From positions 8,574,501-8,638,500 of the forward strand of contig NZ_CP088285.1 of assembly GCF_011516645.4 (NCBI RefSeq): 64,000 nucleotides of DNA. The letters run 5' to 3'. Under the pieces are notes generated by a model. It was not told where the DNA came from and searched no databases. It worked only from the letters and a program-made list of their open reading frames with translations. The translations under genes were made by a program, and so were the position numbers. The first letter of the stretch is position 1. Every line of letters begins with the position of its first letter. Origin of the DNA: Bradyrhizobium septentrionale. GTDB lineage: Bacteria; Pseudomonadota; Alphaproteobacteria; Rhizobiales; Xanthobacteraceae. This document shows, one piece after another, positions 1-8,444 of this stretch.

Positions 1-1
1 C

Positions 2-346
2 GTATGGCCGCGAGGCGATGCCCTGCCGCTCGCAACGCTCGCGCCGCCGTGCGGAGTGCGTGCCCTCGCCGTGCGTGCACTCGACAAGGCCGGCATCGCG
101 TGGACCGAAAGCTTCGTCGGCGGCGGTGTCACCGCGGTGGTGGCTGCCGCGCTGGCAGGCCTTGCGGTCGCTCCGCTCGTTCGCCGCATCGCGCCGCCGG
201 GCCTGATCGACATCGGCCCCACGCACAAGCTGCCACGACTAGGTGCGTCAAAGGTGATGCTGCATTCGAAGGTCGGCGATCCCGCCAAGCTGGCGGCACT
301 CAGGACGCTGGCTGCGACGTTTCGGAGCGTGGCGGCTGCGGCGTAG
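2..346 (+). CDS. LysR-family transcriptional regulator, C-terminal part (5' end outside window)
   Basis: An open frame runs in from the left edge with no start inside the window that fits a whole protein. It ends at a TAG at 344-346. The visible part matches the end of a LysR substrate-binding domain: a run reading GLAVAPLVRR followed by GLIDIG and LPRLG, then a helix-rich tail (LAALRTLAATFRSVAAAA). The N-terminal winged-helix DNA-binding domain is missing, so targets and effector cannot be judged. Its 3' end overlaps the convergent membrane-protein gene by 47 bases. Confidence 0.75.
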   Translation, partial: VWPRGDALPLATLAPPCGVRALAVRALDKAGIAWTESFVGGGVTAVVAAALAGLAVAPLVRRIAPPGLIDIGPTHKLPRLGASKVMLHSKVGDPAKLAALRTLAATFRSVAAAA

Positions 347-740
347 CATCGCGCACGACGAGCCAGTAGGCCACACCTGCAACAAATCCGACCGCGGCGA
401 TCACGTAACCAAGTCCGGATGTCCAGAACTCTGGACGCGGCACCAGCAGGGTGATGATCAACGCCCCGGTCGCAGCACCGGCGCAGGCGAAGAAGCCGAC
501 AGCCCGAATCTGAAACTTCTCACTGAGCCAGCCGACAATCGAGGCGGGCATGGCGGTCAACAGACAGGTCACGAAGAAGAGCAAGGGCGAGCAGCCCAGC
601 ACCCAGAAACAGACCAGAACCGAGGATAGATTGGGGTACGAAGCAATCAATAGCGCGCTGACGCCGACAGAAATCACCACTGTTGTCGTGGCGCAACCCG
701 CAAGCCAGCCCTTGACTCCACGAGTGAAGCTGCTGGACAT
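300..740 (-). CDS. Hypothetical four-helix membrane protein
   Basis: 146 residues with about four hydrophobic segments (roughly residues 13-34, 40-62, 78-100 and 107-128) and a short polar C-tail. The ATG is preceded by a strong GGAGGGG site a few bases upstream, which supports the start. The gene follows the TIGR01777-type gene by 11 bases and is probably the last gene of a four-gene operon with the GbsR-type regulator, the DUF4166 protein and the epimerase-like protein. I do not recognise the family; an inner-membrane protein is as far as the sequence goes. Its last codons overlap the LysR gene on the other strand. Confidence 0.7.
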   Translation of the reverse strand: MSSSFTRGVKGWLAGCATTTVVISVGVSALLIASYPNLSSVLVCFWVLGCSPLLFFVTCLLTAMPASIVGWLSEKFQIRAVGFFACAGAATGALIITLLVPRPEFWTSGLGYVIAAVGFVAGVAYWLVVRDATPQPPRSETSQPAS

Positions 741-751
741 ACGCCCCTCCT

Positions 752-2188
752 CTACAGGATCGCCTCGAATGCGCTGCGCAGGGTTTCGTGCCGAAACACA
801 AAGCCATTGCTCAACGCCTTGTTCGGCAGCACGCGCTGGCCGCCGAGCAGCAGCTCATCGGCGAAATCGCCGCCGACGGCGCGGAGCAGCGCGGCCGGCA
901 CGCGGAAGATCGCGGGCCGGTGCAGACGGCGCCCCAGCTCCTCGGTGAATTTCGTGTTGGTTACCGGGATCGGTGCGGTGGCGTTGACAGGACCGGACAG
1001 TTCGGGCCTCGCGATCACATGCGCGATCAGGCGCACCAGATCGTCGCGCTCGATCCACGACATCCACTGCTTGCCCGAGCCGAGCGGGCCGCCGAGACCG
1101 AACTCGAACGGCGTCAGCATCCGCGTGATGAAGCCGCCGTCGGTGCCGACCACGAGACCGATCCGCAAATAGGCCACGCGGACGCCGTGATCGGCAGCGG
1201 GCTTCGCGGCATTCTCCCAAGCCTCGCACAATTCGTGACTGAAGCAGGCATGGGATTTCGCCGACTCCGTCAGCACCTGGTCCTGCCAAAGACCGTACCA
1301 GCCGATCGCCGAGCCGCTCACCAGCACAGCCGGCTTGCGCTCAAGGCGCGCGATCAGCCTGACGACCTCCGCCGTCATGTCGATCCGCGAGGCAAGGATC
1401 GTCCGCCGCTTGGCCTCGGTCCACAGGCCATTGCCGATCGGCTCGCCCGCGAGATTGACGATGGCGTCGATCCCTGAGTCGGCGGGCAACTGGTCGAGGC
1501 TCGTGATCAGCGTCACCGGCGGCGCCAGCATCTCGGCCTTCGCCGGATTGCGGATCAGCGCGATGACCTGATGGCCTGACGCGGTGAGGCTTGCGACCAG
1601 ACGGCTGCCGATGAAGCCGGTCGCGCCGGTGACCAGCACGGTCTGCCGCGCCGGCAATTTCTCAACCAGCGTCGTGGCCGGCACGCTGGCCATCCGTCCG
1701 AGGCGTCTGGCTGCGGCGAAGTCTCGCGCACCGAACAGCGCAGCGCCGAAGGCTGCGGCCGTCGCGAACAGACTCAAGAGGCCCGCAGAGGCAGGTGCGA
1801 CGGCCGTCGGCAGCATCGCCCAGCCGATCAGGACCGGCACCAGCAGCACAAGGATCGCGCCGTAATTAATCGCGAGCAGCGTATGATTGATCCGCTCGCT
1901 CGGCGGCAGCTTTCGGCTCAGATCCTCCTCGACAAAATCCATCAGCGTGATGACGACCTCGACAACCAGCACCATCATAATGGCGATCGCGAAGATGCCG
2001 TGCACCTCGAGCCAGCCCAGCACCAGGAACAGCAGCGCGTAGAGCATGTTTCGCACGCTGTGCAGCTGCAGCTCATGGCGCTGCGATGGACGCCAGGCCA
2101 GCCGTTCGGTGAATTCGTGGTGATAGAAGGTGTCGAACGCCCCCATCGCGATCTGGATGGCGACGAGCGTCCAAAGCAGCGGCGTCAT
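752..2188 (-). CDS. TIGR01777-type NAD-dependent epimerase with N-terminal membrane domain
   Basis: 478 residues. The first ~170 contain several hydrophobic helices (an integral-membrane module). The rest is a short-chain dehydrogenase/epimerase fold with the dinucleotide motif VTGATGFIGS at about residues 186-195, followed by VNLAGEPIG and SGSAIGWYG, which are hallmarks of the TIGR01777 family (SDR39U1/YfcH-like). The substrate is unknown. The chosen ATG overlaps the stop of the upstream DUF4166 gene (ATGA), so translation is probably coupled; the longer frame upstream is only a shadow of that gene. Fusion of the membrane module to the epimerase is seen directly; what it anchors is inference. 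Confidence 0.88.
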   Translation of the reverse strand: MTPLLWTLVAIQIAMGAFDTFYHHEFTERLAWRPSQRHELQLHSVRNMLYALLFLVLGWLEVHGIFAIAIMMVLVVEVVITLMDFVEEDLSRKLPPSERINHTLLAINYGAILVLLVPVLIGWAMLPTAVAPASAGLLSLFATAAAFGAALFGARDFAAARRLGRMASVPATTLVEKLPARQTVLVTGATGFIGSRLVASLTASGHQVIALIRNPAKAEMLAPPVTLITSLDQLPADSGIDAIVNLAGEPIGNGLWTEAKRRTILASRIDMTAEVVRLIARLERKPAVLVSGSAIGWYGLWQDQVLTESAKSHACFSHELCEAWENAAKPAADHGVRVAYLRIGLVVGTDGGFITRMLTPFEFGLGGPLGSGKQWMSWIERDDLVRLIAHVIARPELSGPVNATAPIPVTNTKFTEELGRRLHRPAIFRVPAALLRAVGGDFADELLLGGQRVLPNKALSNGFVFRHETLRSAFEAIL

Positions 2189-2850
2189 GACGAGGCCTCC
2201 CTGAACACGGCGGACTGACGGATCAGCCGGCCCAAACGCGGGTGGATGATCTCCAGCGTGAAGCGGAAGTCGCCGCAGCCGAGATCGGAATGGGTCACGG
2301 TGAGAGCGCCGGGCGTGAGCCATTCGGGCAGCTGCAGGCGAAACGGGCCGAGCTGCAGCGAATAGCCGACACTGTGAAACACCAGCGCCTCGTGCTCGAC
2401 CGCGATCCGCAGCGCCATGCTGACGCCGAAGCCGACATACTCCTCAAGCCCAGTCGACCCGGCAAAACGCTTGGCGGAATGAATCACCTGCGGGAAGCCG
2501 TCGCGGCGCGCGCAGATGCGGGTCCAGATCTGGCCGCCGCTCGCCGCGTCCTCGGTGACGGTGACGATCATCGGCACGCCGGTCTCGGTGCCGGTCGGAA
2601 GCGGGCCGCCGATCAGGCGCGCGGCCTGCGCCAGCCACCGGCCAGGACGGCTGCTCGAAGCCTCTTCGACCTCACCGACATAGACGACCGTGTTGCCATC
2701 CTCAAACCGTTTCGAAAAACGCCGCCAGATCGCAACCGGCAGGCGGCCCCAATCCTCATCCGGCAGCAATGCGCGGAAGCGATGGTCGTCGAGCAGTTTT
2801 GTATCCGGGACCGGCGATGTCTTGAGGCTGGATATCCTTGCTGACGCCAT
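2185..2850 (-). CDS. DUF4166 domain-containing protein
   Basis: 221 residues, no signal peptide or membrane helix. The central and C-terminal parts match DUF4166: a WLAQAARLIGGPLP segment, then GGQIWTR, FPQVIHSAKRF, LEEYVGFG and a C-terminal FRLQLPEWL/GDFRFTLEI stretch. The ATG has GGGAG six bases upstream. It lies 26 bases after the GbsR-type regulator and overlaps the epimerase gene by four bases. DUF4166 proteins are commonly found with or fused to TIGR01777-type epimerases, so the two probably act together on one lipid-like or membrane substrate (inference). No catalytic residues are known to me. Confidence 0.85.
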   Translation of the reverse strand: MASARISSLKTSPVPDTKLLDDHRFRALLPDEDWGRLPVAIWRRFSKRFEDGNTVVYVGEVEEASSSRPGRWLAQAARLIGGPLPTGTETGVPMIVTVTEDAASGGQIWTRICARRDGFPQVIHSAKRFAGSTGLEEYVGFGVSMALRIAVEHEALVFHSVGYSLQLGPFRLQLPEWLTPGALTVTHSDLGCGDFRFTLEIIHPRLGRLIRQSAVFREASS

Positions 2851-2876
2851 CGCACACTCCCGTTACGCCGCCGCCT

Positions 2877-3434
2877 CTATTTGGCCCTGCCTGTGGGCAG
2901 GAAACTCACGATCTTCTCGCCGAGCCTGATCAGCGCGACCAGGCGCGGCCGCGGCACGTTCAGCATCTGCGTGTACCAGCGGTCGACCAGCTCGGTGAAT
3001 GTCAGCATCTCCTTCAGCCGCTTGCTGGCGAGCGGACTGATGGCCGGATCGTCGGCCGCGTCGGTGACGCAGGCGCGCAGTGCCGCCAGCGCGGGATCGA
3101 TCTCGCGCTCCTTGCGCCCGGCCGCGATCTTGGCCGCGACCTCCCAGATGTCGGTCTCGGCCTCGAAATGGTCGCGGCGGTCGCCAAGGATCGGCACCCG
3201 CCGGATCAAGCCCCAGGACAACAGCTCCTTGATCGAATTGGAAACGTTGGAGCGCGCCATGCCGAGGGTGTCGGCGATGTCCTCGGCCGTCATCGGCGCT
3301 TCGGCGAGATAAAGCAGCCCGTGGATCTGGCTGACCGAGCGGTTGACGCCCCATTCGTCGCCCATATCGCCCCAATGCAGGATGAAGCGCTCGACGACGG
3401 CAGGAAGTTTTCTCTTGGCGGTTATTTCTGTCAT
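2877..3434 (-). CDS. GbsR/MarR-type transcriptional regulator
   Basis: 185 residues with an N-terminal winged helix: GLLYLAEAPMTAEDIADTLG, then MARSNVSNSIKELLSWGLI as the recognition helix and wing, then the acidic DHFEAETDIWE segment typical of the GbsR-like branch. The C-terminal half is helical and probably forms the dimer or effector region. The ATG at 3432-3434 lies in the centre of a perfect 22-bp palindrome, which suggests autorepression of this regulator and the three genes behind it. Much longer frames upstream are not credible because the next gene starts divergently at 3675. Confidence 0.88.
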   Translation of the reverse strand: MTEITAKRKLPAVVERFILHWGDMGDEWGVNRSVSQIHGLLYLAEAPMTAEDIADTLGMARSNVSNSIKELLSWGLIRRVPILGDRRDHFEAETDIWEVAAKIAAGRKEREIDPALAALRACVTDAADDPAISPLASKRLKEMLTFTELVDRWYTQMLNVPRPRLVALIRLGEKIVSFLPTGRAK

Positions 3435-3444
3435 GACAGAAATA
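3423..3444. promoter_or_regulatory. Perfect 22-bp palindrome over the GbsR-type regulator start codon, probable operator
   Basis: The core TTTCTGTCATGACAGAAA is extended by two more matching bases on each side, giving eleven base pairs around a centre inside CATG. The regulator's ATG is the centre of the dyad. Dimeric MarR/GbsR proteins bind dyads of about this size, so autorepression is likely. The methyltransferase on the other strand starts 231 bases away and might share the control. Confidence 0.6.
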
Positions 3445-3674
3445 TCAGACTGTTCGGAGTTAAAGTCAAGGGCTCCGAAGCCGCCCGTGAGGGGCGCGCG
3501 ACCCGGAAGGACCACCTGCCCTGTGTGATGCACCGGTGAGTGCAATCGATCGCAGGTGACGAGTTTTCCTTTGTGGTTGCCGAGGTCTTCGGCCAAGCTG
3601 GTCCGGGTGGACCATTTTGGGCCGGACACTGCTTGTCGATGTGGGCCGGCTTCACGGCCGCCAGGGAGATTGCC

Positions 3675-4487
3675 ATGCCAGCGTCCGACAAGGAGTTCGT
3701 TGGGTCCATTCCAGAACTGTACGACCGGCTCCTCGTGCCGATGATTTTTGAACCCTATGCGCGCGATCTGGCGCAACGCGCCAAGGCTCTTGGCCCGCGC
3801 GACCTGCTCGAGACGGCCGCGGGCACCGGCGCCGTCACCCGCGCGCTGTCGTCGGCGCTCGGCCGCGGCACAAGGATCACAGCGACCGACCTGAATGAAC
3901 CGATGCTCGAACGGGCGAAATCGCGGATACCGGACGCGACCGATATCAGGTGGCGGCAGGCCGACGCCCTCAACCTGCCGTTCGACAATGCGAGCTTCGA
4001 TGTCGTCGCCTGCCAGTTCGGCGCGATGTTCTTCCCCGACAAGCCCAAGGGCTATTCTGAGGCTCGCCGTGTCCTGAAGCCGGGCGGCCGTTTCCTGTTC
4101 AACATCTGGGATCGCATCGAAGACAACGAGTTTGCCGACGTGGTGAACCATGCATTGGCAGAGGTCTTTCCGGCCGATCCGCCGCGCTTCCTGGCGCGCA
4201 CGCCTTACGGCCACTACGCAACCGACCCGATCCGGGCCGATCTTTTGGCCGCGGGCTTTGGCAAGATCGAGATCGACGTCTTGCGGGAGCAAAGCCGGGC
4301 GAATGCGCCTCACGATCCGGCGATCGGTTTTTGCCAGGGCTCACCGCTGCGCGGCGAGATCGAGGCGCGCGGCGGGATCGGCCTTGATGCTGCGACCGAG
4401 CACGCCGCATCGGCTCTGGCGAACCGGTTCGGCAAGGGCGCGATCGAAGGCCGCATTCAGGCGCTGGTGATTTCAGCCGTCGCGTAA
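3675..4487 (+). CDS. Class I SAM-dependent methyltransferase
   Basis: 270 residues. Motif I reads LLETAAGTGAVTRAL at about residues 43-57, followed by the acidic ITATDLNEPML (motif II), the WRQADALNLPFDNASFDVV block and a RRVLKPGGRFLFNIWD segment, all typical of UbiE/Methyltransf_11-type enzymes. The ATG at 3675 has GGGAG about seven bases upstream and is preferred over the in-frame start at 3540. The substrate is unknown; a small molecule is more likely than nucleic acid. It is convergent with the acylphosphatase gene with only nine bases between stops. Confidence 0.85.
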   Translation: MPASDKEFVGSIPELYDRLLVPMIFEPYARDLAQRAKALGPRDLLETAAGTGAVTRALSSALGRGTRITATDLNEPMLERAKSRIPDATDIRWRQADALNLPFDNASFDVVACQFGAMFFPDKPKGYSEARRVLKPGGRFLFNIWDRIEDNEFADVVNHALAEVFPADPPRFLARTPYGHYATDPIRADLLAAGFGKIEIDVLREQSRANAPHDPAIGFCQGSPLRGEIEARGGIGLDAATEHAASALANRFGKGAIEGRIQALVISAVA

Positions 4488-4496
4488 CAACGCGCG

Positions 4497-4796
4497 TCAG
4501 ACCGTCGGCAGGACGGAGAACCGTTCCCCTGCCCGGCGCTGATTCAAGAGATCGGAATTGACCGCCGTAGCGTGCACCGCATCGACGCGCGCAGAGAACG
4601 GACCGCGGCCACATGCTGCGATCATGTCGGTGACGACGTCGTCGGCTCCGGCAAACGCCGCCTCGACGCTGCCGTCGCGGCGGTTGCGGACCCAGCCTTC
4701 GAGGCCGCGCCCGTTCGCCTGCTCGTCGACCCAGGCGCGATAGCCGACGCCCTGGACGCGGCCGCTGATGGTGACGTGGCGGATCACGCCGCTCAT
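4497..4796 (-). CDS. acyP: Acylphosphatase
   Basis: 99 residues, the usual size for the family. The signature [10 protein letters not shown] carries the phosphate-binding Arg20 and [12 protein letters not shown] carries the catalytic Asn38. The enzyme hydrolyses carboxyl-phosphate bonds such as acetyl phosphate or 1,3-bisphosphoglycerate in the cytoplasm. Its ATG overlaps the stop codon of the upstream PEP-mutase-superfamily gene by four bases, so the two are co-translated. Confidence 0.95.
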   Translation of the reverse strand: MSGVIRHVTISGRVQGVGYRAWVDEQANGRGLEGWVRNRRDGSVEAAFAGADDVVTDMIAACGRGPFSARVDAVHATAVNSDLLNQRRAGERFSVLPTV

Positions 4797-5659
4797 TTCT
4801 TCAAGCCGAGGAACTCGCCGCTGCGCGCCTTGGTCTCCGCCTCGCGCATCACGCGGCCGGTCAGTTCGGATGACGCGATGCCCTTGAGGTTCTTCGGCGA
4901 GGTGCCTTCGCGCAGCGCCTTCAGCGTCTCGTAGACGGCTTGCGTGGCGGCGGCGAACGGCGCATGGCCCTGCAGCGCGATCCTGACGCGCTGGCTTGCC
5001 AGATAGTCCAGCGCAGTCATCTCCTCCGGCGCGCCGCCGAGCACGATCGGCAGCGTCGTCGCGGCCGAAAGCGCCTCCAGCTCGCCGCGCGACTTGATGC
5101 CGGTGAAGAACAGGCCGTCGACGCCGACCGCTTCATAGGCCCTGGCGCGTGCAATCGCGTCGTCGAGACTTGTGATCGAGACGGCGCCGGTCCGGCCCAG
5201 GATCACGAGCGACGGATCGCTGCGGCCGTCGAGCGCAGCCTTCATCTTGCCGACGCCTTCCTCGAGCGAGATCAGCTGCGTCTTGGCCTGGCCGAACGCC
5301 TGCGGCAGCAGCGTGTCCTCGATGGTGAGGCCGGCGGCACCGGCGGCTTCCACTTCCTGTACGGTGCGACGAACGTTGAGCGCATTGCCGTAGCCGTGGT
5401 CGGCATCGACAAGCACCGGCAGGGCCGAAGCACGCGACATCCGGCGTATCTGCTCGGCGAACTCGGTCAGCGTGATCAGCGCGATATCGGGATCGCCGAG
5501 CACGGCGAGCGAGGCGACCGAGCCACCGAACATGCCGAGCTCGAACCCGAGATCCTCGGCAATCCGGATCGAGGCCGCGTCATAGACCGAGCCCGGGCGG
5601 ATACAGGTTGATCCACTCAAAATCGATCGCAGTGCTTCGCGGCGTTTGCGGAAAGCCAT
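4793..5659 (-). CDS. Isocitrate lyase/PEP mutase superfamily protein, likely oxaloacetate decarboxylase
   Basis: 288 residues. The metal-binding motif [11 protein letters not shown] lies at about residue 85, followed by [13 protein letters not shown], which are the conserved loops of the PEP mutase/isocitrate lyase barrel. The isocitrate lyase KKCGH loop is absent, and the sequence most resembles the Mg-dependent oxaloacetate decarboxylase subgroup. It would convert oxaloacetate to pyruvate and CO2; other C-C lyase activities in the superfamily cannot be excluded. It sits downstream of pccA with only a palindromic repeat between them and is coupled to acyP, consistent with a C3/C4 acid metabolism cluster (inference). 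Confidence 0.82.
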   Translation of the reverse strand: MAFRKRREALRSILSGSTCIRPGSVYDAASIRIAEDLGFELGMFGGSVASLAVLGDPDIALITLTEFAEQIRRMSRASALPVLVDADHGYGNALNVRRTVQEVEAAGAAGLTIEDTLLPQAFGQAKTQLISLEEGVGKMKAALDGRSDPSLVILGRTGAVSITSLDDAIARARAYEAVGVDGLFFTGIKSRGELEALSAATTLPIVLGGAPEEMTALDYLASQRVRIALQGHAPFAAATQAVYETLKALREGTSPKNLKGIASSELTGRVMREAETKARSGEFLGLKK

Positions 5660-5677
5660 GGTGTTTTCTCCATCCAC

Positions 5678-5762
5678 GTCATTGCGAGGAGCGAAGCGAC
5701 GAAGCAATCCACCTCTCGTCATATGGGGTTAGATGGATTGCTTCGCTGGCGCTCGCAATGAC
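5678..5762. repeat. REP-like palindromic element, copy 1
   Basis: An 85-base imperfect palindrome. It begins GTCATTGCGAGGAGC and ends GCTCGCAATGAC, with an inner pair GAAGCAATCCA and TGGATTGCTTC. Two more copies of the same family occur at 55438-55519 and 62122-62204. It separates pccA from the downstream lyase gene on the same strand and may act as a transcript stabiliser or attenuator. Confidence 0.85.
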
Positions 5763-5766
5763 GGTG

Positions 5767-7782
5767 CTAAGCGAACTCCAGGATCAGCGCATCGACCGCG
5801 AGCGTGGCGCCGGCGGCGGCGTGGATCTTCTTGACCGTGCCGTCGCGCTCGGCGCGCAGCACGTTCTGCATCTTCATGGCTTCCACGACCGCCAGCGTCT
5901 CGCCGGCCTTGACCTCCTGGCCCTCGGCCACGGCGATCGACACCACGAGACCGGGCATCGGGCACAGCAGCTTCTTGCCGGTGTCGGCCGCGGAGGTCAC
6001 CGGCATCAGCCGCGCCGACGTCGCCTCGGTCTCGGTGAAGACGTAGACCGGCACCTCATGGCCCTGATGCGCGAGCCGGAAGCCGTTGTTGATGGCCCGC
6101 ACCTGCACGGCGACAAAATTGCCGTCGATGGTGCCCTGCCAGACCGGCTCGCCCGGCGCCCAGCTCGACACCAGATTGTGCGGATTGCCCGGCAGCCCGT
6201 CGGCGCCGATGAAGCGCACCGTGACGGCGTCGTCCTCGCGCGCGACGTCGAGCGCGATCTCGGCGCGGTCGAGCCACACCGCGCGACGGCGCTCGCGCTG
6301 CACCACGCGGCCACCCATCTGGCCGGAAATCTGCCGCTTGCGTTCGCCCAACACGTGATCGATCGCAGCGCCGACCGCGGCCAACCGCCGCGCGATCTCG
6401 CCCTCGGGCGCGCGCGCCGAAAATCCTTTCGGGAATTCCTCGGCGATGAACCCGGTCGAGAGCCGGCCCTCGCGCCAGCGCGGATGGTTCATCAACGCCG
6501 ACAGGAACGGAATGTTGTGCCTGATGCCGTCAACATAGAACGCATCGAGCGCGGTGGCCTGCGCTTCGATCGCGGCTGCACGTGACGGAGCATGGGTGAC
6601 GAGCTTGGCGATCATCGGATCGTAATGAATTGAGATCTCGCCGCCCTCCTGGACGCCGGTGTCGTTGCGGATCGTGATGCCGTCATGGCTGGCCTCGGCC
6701 GGCGGACGGTATTTCACCAGGCGTCCGATCGACGGCAGGAAGTTGCGGAACGGGTCCTCGGCATAGACGCGGGACTCCACCGCCCAGCCGGTCAGCGTCA
6801 CGTCCTTCTGCGCGAGCGCGAGCTTCTCGCCGGCCGCGACCCGGATCATCTGCTCGACGAGGTCGATACCGGTGATCAGCTCGGTGACGGGATGCTCGAC
6901 CTGCAGGCGGGTGTTCATCTCCAGGAAGTAGAAGCTCTTATCCTGGCCGGCGACGAACTCCACGGTGCCCGCCGAATCGTAGTTCACGGCCTTGGCCAGC
7001 GCGACCGCCTGCTCGCCCATCTTGCGGCGGGTCTGCTCGTCGAGCAGCGGCGACGGCGCCTCCTCGATGACCTTCTGGTTGCGGCGCTGGATCGAGCATT
7101 CGCGCTCGCCGAGATAGATCACGTTGCCATGCTTGTCGCCGAGCACCTGGATCTCGATGTGCCTGGGATCGGTGATGAACTTCTCGATGAAGACGCGGTC
7201 GTCACCGAACGACGACTTCGCCTCCGCCTTGGCGAGGTTGAAGCCTTCGGCGACCTCCGACTTGGAATGCGCGATGCGCATGCCCTTGCCGCCGCCACCG
7301 GCGGAGGCCTTGATCATCACGGGATAGCCGATCTCGTCGGCGATCTGGACGGCGTGCTTGTCGTCCTCGATGACGCCGAGATGACCCGGCACGGTCGAGA
7401 CCTTGGCCTTGGCCGCCGCTTTCTTGGATTCGATCTTGTCGCCCATCGCGGCGATCGCACCGGGGTTCGGGCCGATGAACACGATGCCGGCAGCTTCCAG
7501 CGCACGCGGAAACGCCTCGCGCTCGGACAGGAAGCCGTAACCGGGATGCACGGCCTCAGCGCCCGTCTTGCGGCAGGCCTCGACGATCTTGTCGATCAAA
7601 AGGTAGCTCTCGGCCGCGGCGGGCGGGCCGATCAGCACGGCTTCATCGGCCATCTCGACATGCAGCGCGTCGCGGTCGGCCTCGGAATAGACGGCGACCG
7701 TCTCAATCCCCATACGGCGCGCAGTCTTGATGACCCGGCAGGCGATCTCGCCGCGATTTGCGATCAGGATTCGTTTGAACAT
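5767..7782 (-). CDS. pccA: Propionyl-CoA carboxylase alpha subunit (biotin carboxylase + BCCP)
   Basis: 671 residues, full length for this family. The order is biotin carboxylase N-domain (FKRILIANRGEIACRVI), ATP-grasp with the glycine loop SAGGGGKGM and the EMNTRLQVEHPVTE active-site segment, biotin carboxylase C-domain, the BT linker domain, and a C-terminal biotinyl domain whose AMKM motif places the biotinylated lysine at about residue 637. It carboxylates biotin and hands it to a PccB partner, which is not in this window. The BT domain and single BCCP favour propionyl-CoA carboxylase over pyruvate or acetyl-CoA carboxylase; a related acyl-CoA substrate is possible. Confidence 0.95.
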   Translation of the reverse strand: MFKRILIANRGEIACRVIKTARRMGIETVAVYSEADRDALHVEMADEAVLIGPPAAAESYLLIDKIVEACRKTGAEAVHPGYGFLSEREAFPRALEAAGIVFIGPNPGAIAAMGDKIESKKAAAKAKVSTVPGHLGVIEDDKHAVQIADEIGYPVMIKASAGGGGKGMRIAHSKSEVAEGFNLAKAEAKSSFGDDRVFIEKFITDPRHIEIQVLGDKHGNVIYLGERECSIQRRNQKVIEEAPSPLLDEQTRRKMGEQAVALAKAVNYDSAGTVEFVAGQDKSFYFLEMNTRLQVEHPVTELITGIDLVEQMIRVAAGEKLALAQKDVTLTGWAVESRVYAEDPFRNFLPSIGRLVKYRPPAEASHDGITIRNDTGVQEGGEISIHYDPMIAKLVTHAPSRAAAIEAQATALDAFYVDGIRHNIPFLSALMNHPRWREGRLSTGFIAEEFPKGFSARAPEGEIARRLAAVGAAIDHVLGERKRQISGQMGGRVVQRERRRAVWLDRAEIALDVAREDDAVTVRFIGADGLPGNPHNLVSSWAPGEPVWQGTIDGNFVAVQVRAINNGFRLAHQGHEVPVYVFTETEATSARLMPVTSAADTGKKLLCPMPGLVVSIAVAEGQEVKAGETLAVVEAMKMQNVLRAERDGTVKKIHAAAGATLAVDALILEFA

Positions 7783-7956
7783 GCTCTTGCTTGGGCTTTT
7801 TCGACTTGAATTTGTCTATTGGGTAGGATCCTCCCCGCGCAATCCGGCACGGGCGATTGGCCACTCCGTGGTACAGCAAATTACCCCGGAGGCAACGGTC
7901 TAATGCAGACCCTGCCGGGTGCTTGGCCGTTTCTTGGCGGTAGCCTGAGGGGTATT

Positions 7957-8190
7957 TCAGCCCGAATAGGTCTTGAAGCGGCCGCGCGAATGCGCCTTCG
8001 CCACGGCTTTCATCAGCTCGCTGACCTCGTTCTCCAGGAATTCATTGGCAACGATCAGCGCCCGGATGGTTGCGCGCAAATTGCCGCCGCAGGCCGAGAT
8101 GGCCTGATCGACAGCCGCTTCCAGCCCGTCATCGTCGTCAGATTCGGGCCGTGCAGACATCATGAGGTATCCGGGATTCAGCTGGCACAT
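7957..8190 (-). CDS. Hypothetical small acidic/helical protein
   Basis: 77 residues with no signal peptide. An acidic stretch (PESDDDDGLEAAVDQAI) is followed by a helical ANEFLENEVSELMKAVAKAH segment. The ATG at 8188-8190 has AGGAA four bases upstream, which decides the start; the longer TTG-initiated frame to 8220 has no such site. I do not recognise a function. It stands alone between pccA and the nuclease-like gene. Confidence 0.65.
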   Translation of the reverse strand: MCQLNPGYLMMSARPESDDDDGLEAAVDQAISACGGNLRATIRALIVANEFLENEVSELMKAVAKAHSRGRFKTYSG

Positions 8191-8330
8191 CACGTTCCTA
8201 TTTTGTTCTCGTCGAGTCAATCGGATCTTTGATCGGATGCCACCGCGCAGGCGGCTCGCACGAACGGGCCCGTTCTCGAACGGGCCTTGGTTGGATCGCG
8301 CCGGCCTGTGCTAGAAGTTCGGCTGCCCGC

Positions 8331-8437
8331 CCAAGACCTGACATCCAAGACCTGACATCCAAGACCTGCCATCAAGACCTGCCATCAAGACCTGCCATCA
8401 AGACCTGACGCCCAAGCCCTGACGTCCAAAGCCCTGA
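8331..8437. repeat. Short tandem-repeat array (13-14-base unit) in a gene leader
   Basis: About eight head-to-tail units of the form CCAAGACCTGACAT. The first three are 14 bases, the middle three are 13 bases and end GCCAT or GACGC, and the last two diverge to CCAAGCCCTGACGT and CCAAAGCCCTGAAG. The array ends a few bases before the start of the nuclease-like gene, so it makes up most of that gene's untranslated leader. Copy-number change by slippage is expected. Confidence 0.8.
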
Positions 8438-8444
8438 AGTGAGA

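Noticed and set aside
8331..8437. Tandem units as a possible CRISPR array
   Set aside because: Units are head-to-tail without spacers and only 13-14 bases long.
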